NCBI GenBank assembly: GCA_023432985.1
Contig: JAEZEQ010000004.1
Coordinates: 1-64,000, forward strand
Direction of reading: 5' to 3'
DNA: 64,000 nt
Source: Bacteroidota bacterium
GTDB lineage: Bacteria; Bacteroidota; Bacteroidia; CAIKAF01
Part shown: positions 7,351 through 16,532 of the stretch, piece after piece
How positions within the stretch are numbered: position 1 is the stretch's first letter
How the letters are laid out: each line of letters begins with the position of its first letter
Translations under genes and position numbers: made by a program
Notes under the pieces: generated by a model
Seen by the model: the letters and a program-made list of their open reading frames with translations, nothing else
What the model was told of the DNA's origin: nothing
Databases searched by the model: none

Positions 7351-8748
7351 ATGACTTTAATAACATCCATTTCAGGAATCAGAGGTACCATCGGAGGCAA
7401 TACAGGCCAAAACCTGACTCCGCTTGATGCCGTAAAATACAGTGCTGCATTTGCTCATTTGCTTCAAGAAAATTATCCCGATCAAAAGCAAAAAGTAGTC
7501 ATAGGTCGCGATGGAAGAATGAGCGGAGAAGCATTGCTATCCTTGGTTTCGAGTACATTGCTATTTATGGGTGTGGATGTGATAAACCTGGATTTAAGTA
7601 CGACCCCTTCGGTTGAAATGGCTGTAGTACATTTCGAAGCGCAAGGTGGCATTATTCTTACGGCGAGTCATAACCCAAAAGAATGGAATGCACTTAAACT
7701 ATTAAACCATAAAGGCGAATTTATTTCGGCCGAACAAGGCCAAAGATTGCTCGAAATAGCTGCCTCCGGAAATATTTCTTTTGCCGGGATTGAGGATTTG
7801 GGCAAACAGACGGATATACCGGGTGGTTTTATTCAAGAACATATTTCGGCAATATTAAAACTCCCATACCTGGACAAATCGCTCATTGCGAGTCGACAGT
7901 TTAAGGTTGTGGTTGATGGGATTAATTCGACCGGAGCTATTGCTGTTCCATCTCTTTTGGAAGCTTTGGGTGTAAAAAATGTGGAGCTTATACATTCCGA
8001 AATAAACGGCAATTTTGCGCATAATCCCGAACCATTGGCCGAGCATCTGGTAGATATCAGCGAAAAGGTGAAATCGACCGGTGCTGATTTGGGCATTGTA
8101 GTGGATCCCGATGTAGACCGTTTGGCTTTTGTATGCGAAGATGGCTCAATGTTTGGCGAGGAATATACATTGGTGGCTGCCGCCGATTTTGTATTGGCAA
8201 AAAAAGGGGGAAATACCGTTTCGAATATGTCGAGCACTAGAGCTTTGAGAGATATAACCGAAAAAGCAGGGTTTACTTATCAATCCTCGGCTGTAGGTGA
8301 AGTAAACGTGGTTGAAAAAATGAAAAAAATCGGCGCGTTGATAGGTGGAGAAGGAAACGGCGGGGTAATACTGCCCGAATTGCATTATGGTCGCGACGCC
8401 CTTGTAGGTATAGCCCTGGTGTTGAACCTGCTGGCAGAGAAAAATATAAAAATGTCCGAATTAAGAGACAGTTATCCTTTTTACAGTATTTCGAAAAATA
8501 AAATCGAATTAAAACCCGGCATGGATGTCGATGCGTTGATTACTAAAATGCAGAATAAATATGCGTCCCAGCCCCATAGTATGCTGGATGGTTTGAAAAT
8601 AGAATTCGGAAATGAATGGGTGCATTTACGTAAATCGAATACCGAACCCATCATACGTATCTATGCCGAAAGCACGAGCATAGACGCTGCATCCGGCTTG
8701 GCTTTACGTTTTGTAAAAGAACTGAAAGAATTAGCCGGTTTAGATTAA
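7351..8748 (+). CDS. glmM: Phosphoglucosamine mutase (phosphohexomutase family)
   Basis: Interconverts glucosamine-6-P and glucosamine-1-P for peptidoglycan and LPS precursors. The 465-aa protein has the four family loops: active-site serine in TASHNPKEWN (Ser ~106), metal-binding DPDVDRL (~252-258), sugar-binding GGEGNGG (~332-338), and the C-terminal phosphate-binding RKSNTEPIIRIYAE. It stands alone between its own promoter and a bidirectional terminator. Related phosphomanno- and phosphoglucomutases share these motifs, so the substrate is likely rather than certain. Confidence 0.85.
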   Translation: MTLITSISGIRGTIGGNTGQNLTPLDAVKYSAAFAHLLQENYPDQKQKVVIGRDGRMSGEALLSLVSSTLLFMGVDVINLDLSTTPSVEMAVVHFEAQGGIILTASHNPKEWNALKLLNHKGEFISAEQGQRLLEIAASGNISFAGIEDLGKQTDIPGGFIQEHISAILKLPYLDKSLIASRQFKVVVDGINSTGAIAVPSLLEALGVKNVELIHSEINGNFAHNPEPLAEHLVDISEKVKSTGADLGIVVDPDVDRLAFVCEDGSMFGEEYTLVAAADFVLAKKGGNTVSNMSSTRALRDITEKAGFTYQSSAVGEVNVVEKMKKIGALIGGEGNGGVILPELHYGRDALVGIALVLNLLAEKNIKMSELRDSYPFYSISKNKIELKPGMDVDALITKMQNKYASQPHSMLDGLKIEFGNEWVHLRKSNTEPIIRIYAESTSIDAASGLALRFVKELKELAGLD

Positions 8749-8770
8749 AAATCGCTATTATCCAATCTAT

Positions 8771-8804
8771 AAAAAAAGCCTGTGGAAATAACACAGGCTT
8801 TTTT
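8771..8804. terminator. Bidirectional terminator between glmM and the S9 peptidase
   Basis: A perfect stem AAGCCTGTG / CACAGGCTT with loop GAAATAA is flanked by A-run and T-run, so it works on both strands. It lies 23 nt after glmM and 18 nt before the convergent peptidase stop. Confidence 0.9.
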
Positions 8805-8821
8805 ATTTACAAGTTATATTC

Positions 8822-11002
8822 CTATTTTAAATAATCCTGAAAATACATGGCTATTTTCTGATTGAGGTGCACTCTATCTTTACCGATAACATTGTGTTTA
8901 TGATCGGGATACAGAAAATAATCTACCTGTTTGCCTGCTTTAATACATGCATTGATAAACTCCAGACTGTGTTGCATTACTACTACATCATCCTGGGCTC
9001 CGTGTATAACAAGAAGTTTACTATTCAATTTTCCGGCTTTGGAAATTACAGAGGTTTTTTCGTAACCTTCGGGGTTTTCTTCGGGGGTATCCATATATCT
9101 TTCGCCGTACATAACTTCGTAATATTTCCAATCTGTAACCGGTCCCCCCGCTACTCCAACCTTAAAGGTTTCCGGATATTCCAACAAGAGGGAAAGTGTC
9201 ATAAATCCACCAAAACTCCATCCATACACTCCGATTTTATTTTCATCCACAAAGCCTTTATTCTTCATAAATTCTACACCTTTCAATTGATCGGCCACTT
9301 CGTTCACTCCCAATTGGCGATGAATTACATGTTCAAAATCTTTACCGCGTGCATCAGAACCTCTATTATCTAAGGTAAACATTATAAAACCTTGTTGTGC
9401 CATATACACGTCCCACAAAGGGGCTGCAGCCAAATAGGAATTGGTAATCATTTGGGCATGCGGACCTCCATATACGTACACAATCATAGGATATTTCTTA
9501 TTGGGGTCGAATTGAGATGGGTAAATAATACGTCCGTTTAGTGGTGTTTTGCCATCTGCGGCTGTAATGCTAACCAACTCTATTTTAGGCATATCAATTT
9601 CTTTGTAGGGGTTATCGGCTATAAGCAAATGTTTTTCTTTCCCATTTTTCAAATCTATTTGTCCGCTCACAGATGGAGTATGCTGATTGGAAAAAGTGAA
9701 AAATCCTTGCGTTGCTTTATCATTGAGTATGGTTTTGTAGACACCGCTTTGACGTGTGATTTTACTTGTTTTTCCATTTTTCAGCGATACGGCATACAGT
9801 TGGCGATCCAGTCCATAGTTTGCCGTACCGGTATAATAGATCAAACCGCTTTGGGCATTATAGCCCAAATATTCCTGCATACTGATATCATCTGCCCCAA
9901 GGAACTTTAAATTTTTACTTTTAAAATCAAAAAAATAAAGGGAATTGAATCCGCTCTTTTCGGATTGATATAAGAATCCGCCCGGAAGCTGAGGAACAAA
10001 GATTAGAGGATGCAGAGGCTCGACATAAGTTTCGGCTTTTTCTTGAAATAAAAGTTCCAATTCTTTTCCATTTTTCACATCAAAAGATTTCAGCATAAGA
10101 TGATTTTGTTCCCTATTAAGAATACCAATAAAAATCTTGTCGGATGCGGGATTCCAGCTAATGGTAGTAAGAAATTGCTCGGATTTTTCGCCGGTTTGCA
10201 TGGGAATAGTTTTCTGAGAAGCAAGGTCGTATACGAGGAGTTGCACCTGTTCGCTGGTCATTCCGGCCATGGGATAACGAATCGGTTTATGCTCGGCAAT
10301 ACGCGTATCTGTCTGAACCAGTGGATAGCTATGAACCATAGATTCATCCTTACGGTAAAAAGCCAATTTTGTATAATCCGGACTCCACCATATCCCCCTA
10401 TCTATACCAAATTCCTGACGATGAACAAAGGAGGTTCCATTATGTATTCCGGGTAAAGAATCGAAGGTAATTTGTTTGTTCTGCCCTTTATTATTTTGAA
10501 GAAAAATATTTACACCATCTGTATAGGCTATTTCCGAATAATCAGCATTCGGAAAAGCTTCTGTAGCATTTTCGGGAAGCAGGATAAAAGATACAATCGT
10601 TTTGGCAGAAACTTGATAAGTGAAATAGATTTTACCTTGTTTGGCAGGAAATTCGAATGCGATAAGATCCGAATTCAGCCATGTATATATATAGGGAAAA
10701 TAAGAAAAATCGACTTCTTGTAAAACTTCATTTGTCGAAGATTGGGCGGCATTCTTCAGGTCTTGGAGACTTAAAAAGGCGGTCGATTGAAAAGCTTCGG
10801 AAGCTTTGGCAATATGCATGCTGTTGAAATCGACTATATGGGTAAAATCATCAGAGTTGGGAATCCACTCGGCAAAACGATACGATTTGGGTAAAAATTT
10901 CCCATATCTACCCGAGGTAGCTTCGCCCATAGTAAGCTTTTGAGCCAATAAAGGCAGAGATAATAAGCTGATAAAAAACAAAACAAATGAAACTCTTTTC
11001 AT
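8822..11002 (-). CDS. S9 family dipeptidyl peptidase (DPP IV-like), secreted
   Basis: A ~726-residue exported serine peptidase. A signal peptide (MKRVSFVLFF...LPLLAQ) supports the ATG at 11002 rather than 11011. A DPPIV N-terminal beta-propeller spans about 35-460, then an alpha/beta-hydrolase domain carries the nucleophile motif GWSFGG (~597 in the long reading), an Asp in GAQDDV and a late His in the DHKHN...RVHLNQ region. The double-glutamate clamp of true DPP IV is not obvious (RQEFG precedes WWSPD), so the peptide preference is uncertain. Likely role: periplasmic peptide digestion for nutrition. Confidence 0.9.
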   Translation of the reverse strand: MKRVSFVLFFISLLSLPLLAQKLTMGEATSGRYGKFLPKSYRFAEWIPNSDDFTHIVDFNSMHIAKASEAFQSTAFLSLQDLKNAAQSSTNEVLQEVDFSYFPYIYTWLNSDLIAFEFPAKQGKIYFTYQVSAKTIVSFILLPENATEAFPNADYSEIAYTDGVNIFLQNNKGQNKQITFDSLPGIHNGTSFVHRQEFGIDRGIWWSPDYTKLAFYRKDESMVHSYPLVQTDTRIAEHKPIRYPMAGMTSEQVQLLVYDLASQKTIPMQTGEKSEQFLTTISWNPASDKIFIGILNREQNHLMLKSFDVKNGKELELLFQEKAETYVEPLHPLIFVPQLPGGFLYQSEKSGFNSLYFFDFKSKNLKFLGADDISMQEYLGYNAQSGLIYYTGTANYGLDRQLYAVSLKNGKTSKITRQSGVYKTILNDKATQGFFTFSNQHTPSVSGQIDLKNGKEKHLLIADNPYKEIDMPKIELVSITAADGKTPLNGRIIYPSQFDPNKKYPMIVYVYGGPHAQMITNSYLAAAPLWDVYMAQQGFIMFTLDNRGSDARGKDFEHVIHRQLGVNEVADQLKGVEFMKNKGFVDENKIGVYGWSFGGFMTLSLLLEYPETFKVGVAGGPVTDWKYYEVMYGERYMDTPEENPEGYEKTSVISKAGKLNSKLLVIHGAQDDVVVMQHSLEFINACIKAGKQVDYFLYPDHKHNVIGKDRVHLNQKIAMYFQDYLK

Positions 11003-11039
11003 AAAAAACAATTAGGTTATACTTAATTATGTATGGCAA

Positions 11040-11047
11040 CAAATGTA
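11040..11047 (-). promoter_or_regulatory. -7 promoter box of the S9 peptidase gene
   Basis: TACATTTG on the minus strand, a perfect TAnnTTTG match 37 nt before the ATG at 11002, within the gap after the DUF4294 gene. Confidence 0.5.
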
Positions 11048-11073
11048 AGAGATAAAACAAAAAAGGAAGAATT

Positions 11074-11721
11074 TTAAATTCTTCCTGCATCAATCATTCT
11101 AATAATTTCCTCTATATACTTGTCGGTATCATCTTCTTCCGGATCGAAGGTTTCTTTCAGGTTATAGCCAAACATTCGGGCTGTGGTTTGATAAAAAAAA
11201 GTTTTAAATCCGCCTTTTAAATCCTTAAGCATGGTATAAGTTGGTATTTGAGTCTCTCTATCAATAAGTTTCAAAAGAAGAATACCTTGACGCTTATTCA
11301 TACCCATTATTTTTCGGCTATAGGTTTTGGTGAGTGAATCTTCCACCATTTTCATATAGGTTTTTCGATCTTTATCGTTCATATATTTACTCAAACTGAG
11401 GTGTAAATTCCATACCTCACCACTTTTTTTAGCAATGGGATAGGCTATTTTCACGTCGTTTACGAGGCGATCATATTTTTTTTGCTGGCCTTTATTTTTA
11501 AAAGTTCGCAATTCGTACACCACAACGGCCGGCATATTTACTTCCAAAATGGTATCTCCATTTTCGATTCTATAGCCAAGTAAGACAGGCTTTTCGGGTC
11601 CGGGTGCTTTATTTCCTTTTTGAATTTTGGAAGAAGTCTTAACCGAAGCCGAATCCACTTGAGCCTGCACAAATGGCAAGCTGCTGCCTATGATAAAAAG
11701 AAAAATTATATACTTATGCAT
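11074..11721 (-). CDS. DUF4294 domain-containing secreted protein
   Basis: A 215-residue exported protein: signal peptide through ~SSLPFVQA, a short Lys/Ser-rich linker, then the DUF4294 domain (about 45-190) opening with GYRIENGDTILEVNMPAVVVY and containing a conserved VWNLHLSLSKYMNDKDRK stretch. The tail is acidic (DPEEDDTDKYIEEI). No function is known for the family, which is largely restricted to Bacteroidota. It sits between a lipoprotein gene (with its own terminator) and the S9 peptidase gene, which has its own promoter. Confidence 0.88.
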   Translation of the reverse strand: MHKYIIFLFIIGSSLPFVQAQVDSASVKTSSKIQKGNKAPGPEKPVLLGYRIENGDTILEVNMPAVVVYELRTFKNKGQQKKYDRLVNDVKIAYPIAKKSGEVWNLHLSLSKYMNDKDRKTYMKMVEDSLTKTYSRKIMGMNKRQGILLLKLIDRETQIPTYTMLKDLKGGFKTFFYQTTARMFGYNLKETFDPEEDDTDKYIEEIIRMIDAGRI

Positions 11722-11760
11722 AGTTGGTTATTTACACTAAGAAAGTTCAAAAACCATTCC

Positions 11761-11794
11761 AAAAAAAAAGGCTTCTGGAAATCAGAAGCCTTTT
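11761..11794 (-). terminator. Terminator of the small lipoprotein gene
   Basis: Stem AAAAGGCTTCTG / CAGAAGCCTTTT with a 5-nt loop, giving a long U-run on the minus strand, 18 nt after the stop at 11813. Confidence 0.85.
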
Positions 11795-11812
11795 AGAAAA
11801 AGATTAACAATA

Positions 11813-12277
11813 TTATTGTTTAGTCCAAGTAGAAGTACAAGTCAATGAACCTGTAGTACCACTAACGGTATAGCTCATGTTTATAACATTAGCATTAATA
11901 GTACCGCTACCGTTAACAGTGAATCCACTAACAGTTTGTGGCTCAATAGTAATTTTATCAGAAGAAACTCCTGCATTAACCGTTAAAGTAGTTCCGAAGA
12001 AGTTACTTATAACCACAGCATAATCAGCTACTTGAGATTTTGTTATAGTAGCAGAATATGTATCTGCAGCACCAGAACAATCTTCAACAACTGTAAAAGT
12101 ACCTACGAATTTATTCACAGTACCTTCCATATCACAAGCATCTGCATCTTCGATAGTTGCTTCAGCGTTGTATTTGTCGTCTTTAACTTCCATACAACCT
12201 TTTGTACCACATGAGCTGAAAGATACAGCAAAAGCCATCGCTACGATAGCACTAGCAAACATTAAACTTTTTTTCAT
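11813..12277 (-). CDS. Small lipoprotein of unknown function
   Basis: A 154-residue exported lipoprotein. The signal (MKKSLMFASAIVAMAFAVSFSSC) ends at lipobox Cys23, followed by GTKGC. The mature part is Thr/Ser/Val-rich with alternating beta-strand patterning (TYSATITKS, GSGTINANVINMSYTVSGTTGS) and four further cysteines, suggesting a small disulfide-containing beta-sandwich. I recognise no named family. It is monocistronic, with its own promoter (12307-12314) and terminator (11761-11794), which often means a regulated or abundant surface protein. Confidence 0.85.
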   Translation of the reverse strand: MKKSLMFASAIVAMAFAVSFSSCGTKGCMEVKDDKYNAEATIEDADACDMEGTVNKFVGTFTVVEDCSGAADTYSATITKSQVADYAVVISNFFGTTLTVNAGVSSDKITIEPQTVSGFTVNGSGTINANVINMSYTVSGTTGSLTCTSTWTKQ

Positions 12278-12306
12278 AATTTTTAATTTTTCTCGGTTTA
12301 TGAGAA

Positions 12307-12335
12307 CAAAATTAGTCTAATTTTTAGAATTCAAA
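12307..12335 (-). promoter_or_regulatory. Promoter of the small lipoprotein gene
   Basis: TAATTTTG (12307-12314, minus) matches TAnnTTTG exactly. TTTG at 12332-12335 lies 17 nt upstream, two short of the usual spacing. Confidence 0.55.
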
Positions 12336-12395
12336 AATATTTCCTTCATTTTTCATCTTTTTTTTCAATTAAGTATGTAAATCGATTGAAAACTG

Positions 12396-12403
12396 TATTT
12401 TTG
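12396..12403 (+). promoter_or_regulatory. -7 promoter box of the fasciclin lipoprotein gene
   Basis: TATTTTTG, a perfect TAnnTTTG match 26 nt before the ATG at 12430. The -33 position has no clear TTG. Confidence 0.5.
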
Positions 12404-12429
12404 TATAAAATTCAAAAGAAGAAACCAAT

Positions 12430-13209
12430 ATGAGAAAATTAATGTATGCAGCTTCAATATTTGCTGCAATGGGTTTAGTAGCCTGTGGAGGTAGTGGAAA
12501 AAGCGATGCGGATGCAGCAAAAGCAAAAGCAGATTCCCTAGCGAGAATTGAGGCTATGAAAAAAGACAGTATGGATAAGGCCTTAGCTGCTTTGAATGCT
12601 GTTAAAGACATTACAACTACTGCATCTGAAGATGCTCGTTTTTCTACATTAGTAGAGTTATTAGGTGCGGCAGGTCTTGCTGAAACATTAAAAGACAGCA
12701 CCAAGTCTTTCACTGTTTTCGCTCCTACCAATGATGCGTTTATGGCATTCGATCAAAAAAAATTGGCCGATTTAAAAGATCCTAAAAACGTAGACAAATT
12801 AAAAGATGTATTATTACAACACGTTGTTGCGGGAAGTTTAATGAGCGGTGACGTAAACGGCATCGGTCAGCTTCAAGCTCTAAACGACAAAGTAATTACC
12901 GAGAAAGATGGTCAAGTTGGTGGCGCTACTATAGTTGAAGCCGACATCAATGCATCTAACGGTTATATCCATGCTATCGATAAGGTATTAACACCTCCGG
13001 CAGCAAAATCAGCAGCGAAACCAAAAAAACCGGTAGCTACTTCAACAAGTACCAATACTTCATCCGGTAATGCAACTGAAGATAAATTGTCTGGTAAAGG
13101 CGGTTCTTCATCTTCTACAGCTACAAAAACTGAAGATAAATTGTCTGGTAAAACAACCTCTGATCAAGAGATTAAAGACAAAACAAATTCAAAATTACAA
13201 GGTAAATAA
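12430..13209 (+). CDS. Fasciclin-domain lipoprotein with a repeated C-terminal tail
   Basis: A 259-residue lipoprotein: lipobox LVAC with Cys19, an Ala/Lys/Asp-rich helical linker (about 20-52), one fasciclin (FAS1) domain (about 55-195) with TVFAPTNDAF, LLQHVV and SNGYIHAIDKVL, then a Ser/Thr/Lys tail. The tail repeats TEDKLSGKG and TEDKLSGKT and ends in the related NSKLQGK. FAS1 domains mediate adhesion, so an outer-membrane adhesive role is likely but inferred. It is monocistronic and ends in a shared bidirectional terminator. Confidence 0.93.
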   Translation: MRKLMYAASIFAAMGLVACGGSGKSDADAAKAKADSLARIEAMKKDSMDKALAALNAVKDITTTASEDARFSTLVELLGAAGLAETLKDSTKSFTVFAPTNDAFMAFDQKKLADLKDPKNVDKLKDVLLQHVVAGSLMSGDVNGIGQLQALNDKVITEKDGQVGGATIVEADINASNGYIHAIDKVLTPPAAKSAAKPKKPVATSTSTNTSSGNATEDKLSGKGGSSSSTATKTEDKLSGKTTSDQEIKDKTNSKLQGK

Positions 13210-13227
13210 GCCTTATTCAATTTTACT

Positions 13228-13259
13228 AAAAAAAGGAATCCGTTTGGATTCCTTTTTTT
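13228..13259. terminator. Bidirectional terminator between the fasciclin and nuclease-family genes
   Basis: Stem AAGGAATCC / GGATTCCTT with GTTT loop, flanked by seven A and seven T. It ends two bases into the convergent stop codon at 13258. Confidence 0.9.
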
Positions 13260-14205
13260 ATTTATATATATCTACATATATAGGTAAATGATCGGAATAA
13301 CCACCCAAATATGAGAATCCATAAAAAGTTCTAAACGGAATCTGTCCTAAATATCGAGCATCATCCTTTAATAAAAATTCATTATTAAATATTATTTGTC
13401 GGCAATTATTCTTTTCTGCCCATTTTCGATCCATAAAAATCAAATCAATCAGACTCCATTTTTCTCTAAACTTATGTGTTCCACCTTTTAATTCGGACCC
13501 TAGACAGACGAAATCAGCTTGCAAACGAAGCAATAACTGAATAGATTCCGACTCCGCCTCATCATTAAAATCGCCTCCCCCCAATATCAATGCACCGGGA
13601 AATATCAGGCGAAAAGAGTCTATTTTTTCCGACCATTTTTCTGCCACATATTTTCGTTTAGGCGCTGTGGTAATTTCGCCCGAATACTTCGATGGCCAAT
13701 GATGCATAAAGCACAACAGCGTATCGTTTCTGTTCGTACGACCTGCTATCCACAACGAATGGCGTAAGGAGTCATTTTCGTAAATATATGGCACAATACC
13801 ACTATCAAAAACTTGGATCTGATTCGGATCGTACAGAAATGCTGGATCTATACCCCGTGCATCGGCCGTTTCGTAATGTATGATTTGATAACCCACTTTC
13901 CTTAATATACTATTATGCGTCAGGTCGAACAGAACCTGTCTGTTTTCCACCTCACATAATCCCACCAACATTGGCGGATCTCCCGTTCCTATCGCAGCAA
14001 TGACTTGCGCCAAATGCCGAATTTTTGTGCGATATTTATACGAATTCCAATGCCTGAATCCCTGCGGCGTATATTCATCATCTTTCTTATTGGGATGATC
14101 TATGGTATCGAAGGCGTTTTCTACATTCCAAAAAACAATGCGTCCTTCTTGTGCACACAGTATTAATGGAAACCATAAAAGCATAATGACTAAACAATAT
14201 TTCAT
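13258..14205 (-). CDS. Secreted endonuclease/exonuclease/phosphatase family protein
   Basis: A ~315-residue exported protein of the DNase I-like fold. The start at 14205 gives a clean signal peptide (MKYCLVIMLLWFPLILCAQ); the longer reading from 14223 adds six residues before it. Fold hallmarks are present in order: FWNVENAFD, LCEVENRQV (metal Glu), GGGDFNDE (catalytic Asp-x-Asn) and the C-terminal YSDHLPIYVDI (Ser-Asp-His). All catalytic positions look intact. Substrate could be nucleic acid, phospholipid or phosphosugar; the export signal favours extracellular nucleic acid scavenging, which is inference. Confidence 0.9.
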   Translation of the reverse strand: MKYCLVIMLLWFPLILCAQEGRIVFWNVENAFDTIDHPNKKDDEYTPQGFRHWNSYKYRTKIRHLAQVIAAIGTGDPPMLVGLCEVENRQVLFDLTHNSILRKVGYQIIHYETADARGIDPAFLYDPNQIQVFDSGIVPYIYENDSLRHSLWIAGRTNRNDTLLCFMHHWPSKYSGEITTAPKRKYVAEKWSEKIDSFRLIFPGALILGGGDFNDEAESESIQLLLRLQADFVCLGSELKGGTHKFREKWSLIDLIFMDRKWAEKNNCRQIIFNNEFLLKDDARYLGQIPFRTFYGFSYLGGYSDHLPIYVDIYK

Positions 14206-14256
14206 ACCCAAAAGATAAGGCATAAAATGAGCGTAAATCTTCTTTTGTATTTCTTT

Positions 14257-16092
14257 TTAGTGAGCGAAATTCTGCAATTGTACCATTTTAAAATAGACCG
14301 ATTGAAGTGCCATCAACTCTTCATGGGTGCCACTTTCTACGATTCTACCCGCATCCATAACCACTATCTTATCGGCCTTGCGTATGGTACTTAAACGGTG
14401 TGCTATTACGAGTGAAGTGCGATTCTCCATCAAAACTTCTAATGCTTTTTGTACCATAACTTCACTTTCGCTGTCGAGTGCTGAGGTGGCTTCATCCAAA
14501 ATTAAAATATCCGGATTCTTATATAAAGCACGTGCAATCGCAATCCTCTGTCTTTGTCCGCCAGACAAACGACTTCCCCCCTCGCCTGCCATCGTTTCAT
14601 AGCCCAACTCGAGCTGCGAAATAAAAGCATCGGCATAGGCGTGTACAGCCGCTTCTTTAGCTTTTTCGTAATCGGGATTAGCATCGCCGAAACAAATATT
14701 ATTCCATATGGTATCGTTGAATAATATAGATTGCTGGGGCACTATTCCCATTTTATCGCGCAGACTATATAAGCTGAATTTTCGAATATCAGTCCCGTCT
14801 ATTTCAATGCTTCCTTTGCTTACATCATAAAATCGGGGTATCAAATCGGATAAGGTACTTTTTCCTGCACCGGAGGGGCCAACTATGGCTATACGCTCAC
14901 CCTTTTTAATACTCAGGTTTATATCCGACAATACAGGTTCTTGTTCATAGGTAAAATATACATCCTTGAACCGGATTTCGGATTGGAATACATCCAAGGA
15001 AAGGGGATTCGTATCCTCTAAAATTTTCTCTTCCTGATTCAATAATTCCTCAATGCGATCTAGCGAAGACATACCTTTTTGTAAATTATAAACCGTGTTG
15101 GCCATTGCTTTGGCGGGCGAAATCAGCTGCGAAAAGGTAAGAATAAAAGCAATAAAAGTTTCCGGGGTCAAACCGTCTCCCCCAGATCTGAATCCTTTTA
15201 AAATCAACAAACCCCCTAAATACATGATCAAGGCTACAACCAGTGAGCCCAAAAACTCGCCCATGGGTGAAGACAGCTCCTTGCGATTGAGCATTTTCAT
15301 ATGAATGCGGGTAAAATCTCTATTGAGCTCCTGGTATTTTTGGGTAACATATTTCTCGGCATTAAAAGCACGCACAATCTTCCCGGCCCCAATGGTTTCT
15401 TCGGTTAGAGACATGATTTTGTCAACAATAGCCTGACTATCGTATCCGCTTTTACGGAGAGTTTTCCCCACCCTGCCGATTAGAAATCCGCTTATTGGTA
15501 AAACCAAGAGCATAATCAGCGACAATTCGAAACTTATGGTAAACAAGAAAATAAGAGACAAAAGAATTTTAACGGGATTTTCTATTAAAGAAGAAAGAGA
15601 GGCTAAAATAGCCCATTCCACTTCGCCAATATCGCTGCTGATACGGGTTAATAAATCCCCTTTTCTTTGTTCGGTAAAAAAGCCTATAGACAGCTTATTC
15701 ATTTTATCAAACATACGTTTGCGCAAATTGAATATAATTTCGCTGCGTACGGGTGTGAGGACTTTAATGGCCAGATAACGAAAAAGATTTTTGAGAAAAA
15801 ACAAGGCTATAATACCCAGTGAAATATAAAGCAAAGCACTTTCGGGGCCTTGGGTACTCTTCACCATTTTGACCCATTGCAGCATTTGGTCGAATATATC
15901 GGAAGCGTCGGAAGATATGGCCTTCATATCACTGGTTCCGCTTTCGCGATCAAAAATCACATTCAAAAATGGGATAACCATGGCGACACTGACAACGCCG
16001 AAAGCCGAACTCAATATAATAAAGAGTCCATATACTCCTATACTCGACCTATATGGTCTAACCAGGCTTAATATGCGTAATGCGGCATTCAA
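14257..16092 (-). CDS. ABC exporter with fused permease and ATPase (MsbA-like)
   Basis: A 611-residue half-transporter that would act as a homodimer. Six membrane helices fill about 1-330 and the ATPase domain follows: Walker A GPSGAGKST (~405), signature LSGGQRQRIAIARAL (~500) and Walker B ILILDEATSALDSESE. The architecture fits MsbA-type lipid A flippases and multidrug exporters. Its ATG overlaps the thioesterase stop by four bases (ATGA), and the operon begins with a nucleotide-sugar dehydratase, which favours a lipid or glycan export role. Confidence 0.92.
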   Translation of the reverse strand: MNAALRILSLVRPYRSSIGVYGLFIILSSAFGVVSVAMVIPFLNVIFDRESGTSDMKAISSDASDIFDQMLQWVKMVKSTQGPESALLYISLGIIALFFLKNLFRYLAIKVLTPVRSEIIFNLRKRMFDKMNKLSIGFFTEQRKGDLLTRISSDIGEVEWAILASLSSLIENPVKILLSLIFLFTISFELSLIMLLVLPISGFLIGRVGKTLRKSGYDSQAIVDKIMSLTEETIGAGKIVRAFNAEKYVTQKYQELNRDFTRIHMKMLNRKELSSPMGEFLGSLVVALIMYLGGLLILKGFRSGGDGLTPETFIAFILTFSQLISPAKAMANTVYNLQKGMSSLDRIEELLNQEEKILEDTNPLSLDVFQSEIRFKDVYFTYEQEPVLSDINLSIKKGERIAIVGPSGAGKSTLSDLIPRFYDVSKGSIEIDGTDIRKFSLYSLRDKMGIVPQQSILFNDTIWNNICFGDANPDYEKAKEAAVHAYADAFISQLELGYETMAGEGGSRLSGGQRQRIAIARALYKNPDILILDEATSALDSESEVMVQKALEVLMENRTSLVIAHRLSTIRKADKIVVMDAGRIVESGTHEELMALQSVYFKMVQLQNFAH

Positions 16093-16529
16093 AATTTCAG
16101 TGCGGGATTGGAATCATGGTTACGAATGGCTTCTTTCCAACTATCGGGCATTTTAAAGGTTTTTCCCTCTAAATAATTCATGCAAACCAATACGGTTTCT
16201 CCGGTGGCAACCAGAACATATCCGCTATCATTCTTTACAAAAAAACCATATTCAGACACAAAACTTTTCTCGCCTACAGAGGTCGTACGTATGCCTACTA
16301 TCAATTCATCATTCAAATAAACCGGTTTTTTATACTGTATTTCGGCTTTTGCCAAAATCAGTCCGGTTTCTTTCCAATCTATCAGTTTCCCAAATACCTT
16401 TTCGAAATAAGGTACTCGCGCAAATTCGGCATAGGTTAAATATATAGCATTATTAACATGACCCAACATATCAATATCCGAAAAACGAATTTGAATATGC
16501 CGGGTATGATTGAACTCGGAAAGCTGCAT
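16089..16529 (-). CDS. Acyl-CoA thioesterase (4HBT / YbgC-like hotdog fold)
   Basis: A 146-residue single hotdog-domain protein. The active-site segment RFSDIDMLGHVNNAIYLTYAE (Asp and His/Asn positions of the 4HBT family) lies near residues 16-36. It likely hydrolyses acyl-CoA or acyl-ACP thioesters in the cytoplasm. It starts 3 bases after an unknown gene and overlaps the exporter by four bases, so its expression is tied to envelope genes. Confidence 0.9.
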   Translation of the reverse strand: MQLSEFNHTRHIQIRFSDIDMLGHVNNAIYLTYAEFARVPYFEKVFGKLIDWKETGLILAKAEIQYKKPVYLNDELIVGIRTTSVGEKSFVSEYGFFVKNDSGYVLVATGETVLVCMNYLEGKTFKMPDSWKEAIRNHDSNPALKF

Positions 16530-16532
16530 AGA

